A stretch of DNA of 57,880 nt from NCBI GenBank assembly GCA_902781565.1, contig CACZJT010000006.1:1-57880 (forward strand), in the 5' to 3' direction. Position numbers and translations under genes: made by a program. Below the pieces are notes generated by a model that was not told where the DNA came from, searched no databases, and was given only the letters and a program-made list of their open reading frames with translations. Origin of the DNA: an uncultured Ruminococcus sp. (lineage in GTDB: Bacteria > Bacillota > Clostridia > Oscillospirales > Ruminococcaceae). Every line of letters starts with the position of its first letter. Position 1 is the stretch's first letter. Shown here in pieces: positions 52,807-57,880 of the stretch.

Positions 52807-54060
52807 TCATTTTTTTATAACAATTTTTCTCGTATATTCGTTCTCAAACTTAGGAGGAGCAGGCGGAGCGTCATCGAGAAAGGGGTGACCCGCATAGGGA
52901 CGTGGCTTTTGCGGCACTCGGCATATCTGCTGCAAGCGGACGGCTCTGTTCTCTATGTCGATGATATGCGCCGCCTGTTCGGAGGAATTTTCGAGTTCCC
53001 GAAGCGAAGTCGAGAGCGGTACGGTGGGCTTTGCGCGGCGAAGTATCTCCGCTCCCCGCTCATTGAATGCGAGAATGCGCACATAGGGCGGGGGGGAAAA
53101 GTCCTCCCTCGTGATCCCGAGGGTCAGGTGAAGTGCGCTTCGGGCGATACGTGCATACGTGAAGTTAGCCGATTTCACGGTCAGGAAGAACTGCCGCAGG
53201 GTGTCGGGCGGGTCGCGGCGAATCTTTACGATACGATCGGCAAGAGGCTCGTTCACCTCGGGCAGCGCGAGCAGACGTTCACGTTCGGCTGTCAGCAGAC
53301 CGTAGAGCAAAATGTCATGAGCCGCGGCGGGCTTGTAAAGCGTTTTCGGCACACAACCCTCGGGAACGCGGTCGGTGATGTCCGCTTCGTTAAAGAGCAT
53401 TAAGCGAAGCTGACTGCCGCTCAGGTATTCGGTGTCCTTCATATCGAACGCACCAAGGTTCGGCTCGCCCGAGCTTTCATCATAAAGCTCTCCGTGCTTC
53501 GAGCCTACACGCTTTACGGGAAGGACCTCCGCTCCGATACCGTTTCTCTCCAAAGCGCGGACGTACTCTGCGCCGAGGGTGCTGTTCGGCGTATCGAGAG
53601 CCTTTGCAGCTTCATATCCGTACAGCTCATACACCGCCGCGTGCAGTGCCGCAGGGTAGCTTATCCCGCGGGAAAGGCGCTTTTTGACGGCTTCGCTGTC
53701 CTCCAGCTCGTCCATTGCCCGTGCGGCTTTAAGTATCATATCGGCGCTTTCGGTCTCGCTTCCGAAACAGAGGGCATCTATCCCCAACTGTCCCAAAATA
53801 CGTACAGCACCGTCGGCGAAATATCTTGCCGATGAGCATGAATACGGCGTGGGCAGCTCCGCCACGAGGTCTGCCCCGCATTTCAGCGCGTTCTCGGCGC
53901 GTTCATGCTTTGAGCATACCGATATCTCACCGCGCTGAACTGCCGCACCGCTCATGACCACGGCGATATGCGTAGCCCCCTTCGCGCGAGCCTGTTTCAG
54001 CAGGTATTCGTGACCCTTGTGGAAGGGGTCAAACTCGGCGACTATCCCGACGACTTTCAT
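52807..54060 (-). CDS. tmcAL: tRNA(Met) cytidine acetate ligase (TmcAL, YlbM)
   Basis: In Bacillus, TmcAL makes N4-acetylcytidine at C34 of elongator tRNA-Met from acetate and ATP. The 417 residues match the family. GIVAEFDPFHKGHEYLL is the nucleotidyltransferase HIGH motif; LPTPYSCSSARYFADGAV and YLSGSQLRLML (for SxSxxR) are further landmarks. It follows a GNAT gene by one base. Its product depends on acetate, while acetate kinase is encoded divergently next door. Confidence 0.9.
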   Translation of the reverse strand: MKVVGIVAEFDPFHKGHEYLLKQARAKGATHIAVVMSGAAVQRGEISVCSKHERAENALKCGADLVAELPTPYSCSSARYFADGAVRILGQLGIDALCFGSETESADMILKAARAMDELEDSEAVKKRLSRGISYPAALHAAVYELYGYEAAKALDTPNSTLGAEYVRALERNGIGAEVLPVKRVGSKHGELYDESSGEPNLGAFDMKDTEYLSGSQLRLMLFNEADITDRVPEGCVPKTLYKPAAAHDILLYGLLTAERERLLALPEVNEPLADRIVKIRRDPPDTLRQFFLTVKSANFTYARIARSALHLTLGITREDFSPPPYVRILAFNERGAEILRRAKPTVPLSTSLRELENSSEQAAHIIDIENRAVRLQQICRVPQKPRPYAGHPFLDDAPPAPPKFENEYTRKIVIKK

Positions 54061-54061
54061 A

Positions 54062-54532
54062 CTAACGCTCCTTCTCCTGCGGCGCGAAATGCTTCACGTA
54101 AACCCTCGACATATCTCCGTAAATGCTTTCCATTTCCGTCAGAAATTCAAAGCCGTACTTCTCGTAAAGCCCGATATGGTCGGTCGAAAGATACACAGCG
54201 GGGATATTATCAGCCTTTGCCGAAGTCTCTATTCTCTCAAGCAGCTTGCCAAAAAAGCGATTTCCGCGGTACTGCGGAAAAGTATACACGAATCCTATCC
54301 ACGGTGACATATCCTCCGAAGGTATCTCATCTCTCTTTGAATAGGTGCAAAAAGAGATCAGCTTATCACCGTCGGCAAGCAAAAACAGTTCCGAACCCTC
54401 GCCGAGTATCTCAAAGAAACTGCCGTCGGTCAATATATTATGCAGATACGCTCCCGCTCTCCAATCGCTTTTAGCGATCTCGCTTAGCCAGTGCGCTTTA
54501 TTATCGCTGTCAAAATAGCCGATTATCTCCAT
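54062..54532 (-). CDS. GNAT-family N-acetyltransferase
   Basis: Acetyltransferase fold of 156 residues: SFCTYSKRDEIP, then WIGFVYTFPQYRGNRFFGKLL (acetyl-CoA loop, somewhat divergent) and VYLSTDHIGLYEKYGFEF. Substrate unknown. The one-base gap to tmcAL suggests one transcript. Confidence 0.85.
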   Translation of the reverse strand: MEIIGYFDSDNKAHWLSEIAKSDWRAGAYLHNILTDGSFFEILGEGSELFLLADGDKLISFCTYSKRDEIPSEDMSPWIGFVYTFPQYRGNRFFGKLLERIETSAKADNIPAVYLSTDHIGLYEKYGFEFLTEMESIYGDMSRVYVKHFAPQEKER

Positions 54533-54605
54533 TGACTATCCTCCGAAAATACAATAATGAGCCATCGTCGCAGACGGTACAAATTGTAAACTTTTTTTAA
54601 AGCTA

Positions 54606-54634
54606 TTGAAATGTATGTCAACATCTGTTATAAT
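54606..54634 (+). promoter_or_regulatory. Sigma-A promoter of ackA
   Basis: TTGAAA (54606-54611), 17-bp spacer, TATAAT (54629-54634). Confidence 0.85.
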
Positions 54635-54698
54635 AATTATAACTGATTTGTTGAAATTTGTCAAGCGGCAAAATTGTACCGAAAGGAAGTCTTTAATA

Positions 54699-55895
54699 AT
54701 GAAGATCTTAGTCGTAAACGCAGGCTCGTCATCGCTGAAGTATCAGCTCCTCGATATGACCGATGAATCGGTCATCGCAAAGGGAAACGCCGACAGGATA
54801 GGCATAGGCGGTCATATCGCTCACAAGACGGGCGACGGCAGGAGCTATGAAGCCGACTGCGATTTCCCCACCCATACCGAGGCTTTTGAGAAGCTCGTTG
54901 AGGTGCTCACCACAGGCGATGCGAAGGTCATCGACTCCATGAGCGAGATCGGCGCCGTTGGTCACAGGATAGTACAGGGCGCCGAGGTGTTCAAGGAGAC
55001 CTGCCTTGTTACCGATGAGGTCATCGACAAGATCGACGCTCTCGCAGAGTTGGCTCCCGTTCACAATCACCCCCATGCTTTAGCGCTCCGCGCCTGCAAG
55101 AAGGTAATTCCCGAGGGAACCCCTCAGGTCGTTGTATTCGACACCGCGTTCCATTCCACCATGCCGAAAAAGGCTTTCCTCTTCGGTCTGCCCTACTCCG
55201 ATTATGAGGAGCTTCACGTAAGAAAGTACGGCTTCCACGGCACCTCTCACAGATTCGTTTCCGCCGAGCTTGCAAGGCTCATGGGCAAGAAGCCCGAGGA
55301 GCTCAAGATAGTTTCCTGCCACCTCGGAAACGGCTCCTCCATCACCGCTGTTGACGGCGGTAAGAGCGTTGACACCTCTATGGGCTTTACACCCCTTGAC
55401 GGTCTGACTATGGGCACACGCTGCGGCGCAGTTGACCCCTCTGCTGTTGAGTTCGTTGCGAAGAAGCACGGATTCACTCCCGATGAAATGACCAACTACA
55501 TGAACAAGCAGTCGGGATTCCTCGGCGTTTCAGGCGTTTCCTCCGATAACCGCGACGTCAGCAAGGCTGCCGCCGAAGGCAACGAGAGAGCCGCTATCGT
55601 AAACGAGATGTTCGCTTACCAGATCAAGAAGTACATCGGCTCTTATGCTGCGGCTATGGGCGGTATCGACGCTGTACTGTTCACAGGCGGTATCGGCGAG
55701 AACGACGCTCCCACCCGCGAGCACGCCTGCGAGGGTCTTGAATTCCTCGGCATCAAGATCGACCCCGAGCGTAACAAGGTTCGCGGCGAAGCCAAAAAGA
55801 TCTCTGCCGACGACAGCAAAGTAGAGGTATGGGTAGTTCCCACCAACGAGGAGCTGCTCATCGCCCGCGACACTCTTGCTATGGTCAGCAAGTAA
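54699..55895 (+). CDS. ackA: Acetate kinase
   Basis: Makes ATP and acetate from acetyl phosphate in fermentation. The 398 residues are full length. MKILVVNAGSSSLKYQLLDM, FDTAFHSTMP, YGFHGTSHRFVS (catalytic His), CHLGNGSSITAV, MGFTPLDGLTMGTR and FTGGIGEND are all intact. AAAGGAAG lies before the ATG. pta, its usual partner, is not adjacent. The gene ends at a strong terminator. Confidence 0.97.
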   Translation: MKILVVNAGSSSLKYQLLDMTDESVIAKGNADRIGIGGHIAHKTGDGRSYEADCDFPTHTEAFEKLVEVLTTGDAKVIDSMSEIGAVGHRIVQGAEVFKETCLVTDEVIDKIDALAELAPVHNHPHALALRACKKVIPEGTPQVVVFDTAFHSTMPKKAFLFGLPYSDYEELHVRKYGFHGTSHRFVSAELARLMGKKPEELKIVSCHLGNGSSITAVDGGKSVDTSMGFTPLDGLTMGTRCGAVDPSAVEFVAKKHGFTPDEMTNYMNKQSGFLGVSGVSSDNRDVSKAAAEGNERAAIVNEMFAYQIKKYIGSYAAAMGGIDAVLFTGGIGENDAPTREHACEGLEFLGIKIDPERNKVRGEAKKISADDSKVEVWVVPTNEELLIARDTLAMVSK

Positions 55896-55908
55896 TAACT
55901 GCTCTTCG

Positions 55909-55940
55909 ATCCCCTGCTCCCGGTGAGCGGGGGATTTTTT
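55909..55940 (+). terminator. Terminator of ackA
   Basis: CCCC-T-GCTC (55911-55919) pairs with GAGCGGGG (55925-55932) and runs into six T. Confidence 0.85.
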
Positions 55941-55944
55941 GTAC

Positions 55945-55969
55945 AAAAAAACTCACCGCAAGGGTGAGC
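55945..55969 (-). terminator. Terminator of marR gene
   Basis: CTCACC (55952-55957) with GGTGAG (55963-55968), followed by seven T on the minus strand. Confidence 0.75.
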
Positions 55970-55984
55970 TGTGTATCCTGTGTT

Positions 55985-56422
55985 TCAGTGTTCCATATCC
56001 GAAATGAGAGCGGTCGCTTCGCGTATGGTGGTAAGCACGCGGTCGAGCCGTTCCTGCGGGATATCATTGAGGGGATCGGTAAGAACCTTACCGCGTTTAA
56101 GCATTCTCTCCAGCACAGCAGTCCCCTCCTCGCTGAGGCTGAGTATCACCGAGCGCTCGTCCGTGACTGAGCGCCTGCGGAGTATCAGACCGTCCTTTTC
56201 GAGCTTCTTGCACATTGAGGAAGCGTTGGAGTGAGTAATGTTGAAATACCTGCTCAGATCGCCGATAGTCACACTGTCCTCCGACCTTATCAGAAAGAGC
56301 GTCATACTTTGCAGCACCGTCAGTCCGTCGTCCTTGCACATCACCGAGATCAGCTGATAAAATGAGTATTTCAGATCATAGTAGGATTTGCAAAGCTCCG
56401 AAAGATATTTCTCTGTCATCAT
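55985..56422 (-). CDS. MarR-family regulator
   Basis: Winged-helix repressor of 145 residues. DNA-binding part VTIGDLSRYFNITHSNASSMCKKLEKDGLI, wing RRRSVTDERSVILSLSEEG; N- and C-terminal helices give the dimer. GGAG lies eight bases before the chosen ATG. An inverted repeat overlaps its -10, suggesting autoregulation. No effector can be named; transaldolase, encoded upstream on the same strand, is a possible target only by position. Confidence 0.9.
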   Translation of the reverse strand: MMTEKYLSELCKSYYDLKYSFYQLISVMCKDDGLTVLQSMTLFLIRSEDSVTIGDLSRYFNITHSNASSMCKKLEKDGLILRRRSVTDERSVILSLSEEGTAVLERMLKRGKVLTDPLNDIPQERLDRVLTTIREATALISDMEH

Positions 56423-56448
56423 CGCGATCACTCCGTTTACCATAGATA

Positions 56449-56482
56449 TGATAATTATATCACTTCATTTTACTTTTATCTA
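56449..56482 (-). promoter_or_regulatory. Promoter and candidate operator of marR
   Basis: Minus-strand TAGATA (56477-56482; 4 of 6), 17-bp spacer, TATAAT (56454-56459). The inverted repeat TGATA-ATTA-TATCA (56449-56462) covers the -10. Confidence 0.5.
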
Positions 56483-56523
56483 CAGTATTTTAGTTAAATC
56501 TTGTAAATTTTCTTGGACAGAGA

Positions 56524-56549
56524 AAAGGCTGTACTTTCGCACAGCCTTT
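56524..56549 (-). terminator. Terminator of transaldolase gene
   Basis: AAAGGCTGT (56524-56532) and ACAGCCTTT (56541-56549), perfect 9-bp stem, then TTCT. Confidence 0.8.
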
Positions 56550-56580
56550 AATGTTGATCTCGGTACAAGCCGACAGTTCG

Positions 56581-57237
56581 TCAAGCCTTCTTTGCCTTTT
56601 CAGCTCCCTCCCAGTCTTTGAGGAAGCGCTCTATACCTATATCGGTCAGGGGGTGCTTTATCATCTGCCTGATAACGCCCATAGGTATGGTAGCGATATC
56701 GCAGCCCGCGCGTGCCGCTTCGGTAACGTGTATCGGGTTTCTGATAGAAGCCGCGATGATCTCGGTCTTTATGCCCTGCACCTTGAAGATATCGGCTATC
56801 TCCCTGATAAGAGCCATGCCCTCCATGCCGATATCGTCAAGTCTTCCGAGGAAGGGAGAAACGTAGGTCGCGCCCGCGTTAGCCGCAAGAAGCGCCTGCG
56901 CTGCGGAGAATATGAGGGTGACATTGGTCTTTATGCCCATAGCGGTAAGACGCTTGCAGGCTTTCAGACCCTCGGCACACATAGGCAGTTTGATGACGAT
57001 GTTCTTATGTATCTTCGAGAGGGGGATAGCCTCCTCCACCATTTTATCCGCTTCGAGGGAGATGACCTCGGCGGAGATGGGACCGTCAACGATCTCTGTG
57101 ATCTCCTTGACTACCTCCTCGAATACCCTGCCCTCCTTGGCGATGAGGGAGGGATTTGTTGTAACACCGCAGATAACTCCGAGGTCATTAGCCTCTCTTA
57201 TATCATCGGTGTTAGCAGTGTCGATAAAGAATTTCAT
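56581..57237 (-). CDS. Transaldolase (short, TalC/fructose-6-phosphate aldolase type)
   Basis: Schiff-base aldolase of 218 residues, the short class. [35 protein letters not shown] and NIVIKLPM (active-site Lys) are complete, with [13 protein letters not shown]. Transfers dihydroxyacetone units in the pentose phosphate pathway; this class also includes fructose-6-phosphate aldolase. It starts 31 bases after the preceding unknown gene's stop. Confidence 0.94.
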   Translation of the reverse strand: MKFFIDTANTDDIREANDLGVICGVTTNPSLIAKEGRVFEEVVKEITEIVDGPISAEVISLEADKMVEEAIPLSKIHKNIVIKLPMCAEGLKACKRLTAMGIKTNVTLIFSAAQALLAANAGATYVSPFLGRLDDIGMEGMALIREIADIFKVQGIKTEIIAASIRNPIHVTEAARAGCDIATIPMGVIRQMIKHPLTDIGIERFLKDWEGAEKAKKA

Positions 57238-57268
57238 GACACATCTGTTCCTTTCAATTTACCTTAAC

Positions 57269-57871
57269 TCAGAACCGCTTCTTAACGATAATGTCGATCT
57301 TGTTGCTGATTATACCGACGATAACATCATCGGAGAGCTTTGCGATTATGGACTTTTCAAGCTCGTCCCATTTTTCCTCAGCCTGCTCCTTCTCCTTCTC
57401 ATAGCCTGCCATTACGCAATTCTTATAGCTCATGAGCGACCATGCGGAATAATCACCGTACTCGGTCATACCCATGTCGTAGAAGTCATAAGGGGTATCG
57501 TTGGCGAGCTTTGCTCTGTCCTCGACCATTCTCTCTACCGCAATGAGTATCTTGCTCATGATACCCTTTGAGGCGGCGTTCTTGCCGCTCTTGGATACCG
57601 AGAGTATCTTTTCCCGATCCATGAGAACAAAATTCTCCGGCGACACTCTTATATGAAGCTCGTAATCGTTATTCTTGTTCTCGATCCAGAATTCGCCGTT
57701 TCCGTACTTCACCAGCTGGGGAAGCATACAGATAAGCTCCTCAGCAAGAAGGCGCAGGCGCATACTCTCTTTTTTACCGAGCTTGTTATAAACGGCAACT
57801 TTCTCCGCTTCCTCGGGGATATTGCGGAAATCGTCGGAATTCTTGACAAATGTATAAACGTTTGATTTCAT
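57269..57871 (-). CDS. Unknown protein, possible histidine-kinase-type ATPase fold
   Basis: A 200-residue cytoplasmic protein; only nine bases are visible before the ATG, with no ribosome site, so the start is uncertain. MRLRLLAEELICMLPQLVKY resembles the N-box helix of GHKL ATPases (as in anti-sigma kinases), and EFWIENKNNDYELHIRVSP could be the following strands. The G boxes are not clear. The C-terminal half is Glu/Lys-rich and ends SNKIDIIVKKRF. Followed by transaldolase. Confident gene, uncertain role. Confidence 0.8.
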   Translation of the reverse strand: MKSNVYTFVKNSDDFRNIPEEAEKVAVYNKLGKKESMRLRLLAEELICMLPQLVKYGNGEFWIENKNNDYELHIRVSPENFVLMDREKILSVSKSGKNAASKGIMSKILIAVERMVEDRAKLANDTPYDFYDMGMTEYGDYSAWSLMSYKNCVMAGYEKEKEQAEEKWDELEKSIIAKLSDDVIVGIISNKIDIIVKKRF

Positions 57872-57880
57872 TCTATTAAC

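Overview
The window looks like chromosome of a spore-forming, fibre-associated Gram-positive anaerobe of the Ruminococcus/Oscillospiraceae type. The reasons are: most genes have strong G/C third positions; there are germination and sporulation genes (spoVAD, spoVAEb, an M50 protease like SpoIVFB); cohesin and dockerin modules; a BspA-type leucine-rich-repeat surface protein; ThyX instead of ThyA; an L10-leader rplJ-rplL operon; and consensus sigma-A promoters with 17-bp spacers. No rRNA, IS transposase, integrase or CRISPR array was seen. The genus is inference.

Layout. 1-12 kb: end of a sensor kinase, the spoVAD-spoVAEb pair under a probable sigma-G promoter, an SCP2 protein, a GNAT/GH25 lysozyme operon, pyrB carrying a PyrI-like zinc module at its C terminus, a cell-wall amidase, a membrane zinc-ribbon protein, uvrA and an unknown membrane protein. 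12-20 kb: an orphan pilin, alr, then a tight run thyX - DJ-1/PfpI - 5-formyl-THF cyclo-ligase - mltG - U32 peptidase (TrhP-like). 20-24 kb: a large PAS/GGDEF/EAL gene cut in two by a one-base frameshift, then a non-coding stretch with an 82-bp direct repeat. 24-30 kb: the UPF0237/UPF0210 pair and a nitroreductase - response regulator - ABC ATPase - permease - sensor kinase group, with four phased GTTAA boxes in front of the ABC genes. 30-33 kb: a decayed beta-helix adhesin gene and the rplJ-rplL operon behind an L10 leader. 33-42 kb: a mosaic LRR surface protein, a 49-residue membrane protein with its own promoter and terminator, a membrane protein fused to a spermidine-synthase-like domain, thiE, a GH13 amylase, an alanine symporter and an AT-rich orphan membrane protein. 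42-49 kb: leuC-Dabb-leuD, then a cell-wall-anchored cohesin protein and a cohesin-X-dockerin protein, an aldo/keto reductase and an M50 protease. 49-58 kb: two small AT-rich membrane proteins, clpE, two tRNA-Gly(CCC), tmcAL, ackA, a marR regulator, a transaldolase and an unknown protein.

The most distinctive local system is the cohesin pair at 44.6-47.6 kb. One protein carries one cohesin on a very long Ser/Glu/Thr/Asp stalk ending in a sortase-like NPSTG signal. The next encodes a cohesin-like module, an X-like module and a type I dockerin. Together they could be the wall anchor and an adaptor of a small cellulosome-like assembly, with enzymes encoded elsewhere. Other points worth checking are the PyrB-PyrI zinc fusion, the phased operator of the ABC two-component locus, a 24-bp palindrome repeated 28.8 kb apart at two gene borders, and the GGDEF-EAL frameshift. 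Coordinates were read by eye from the sequence; family names rest on motif recognition, not on database searches.
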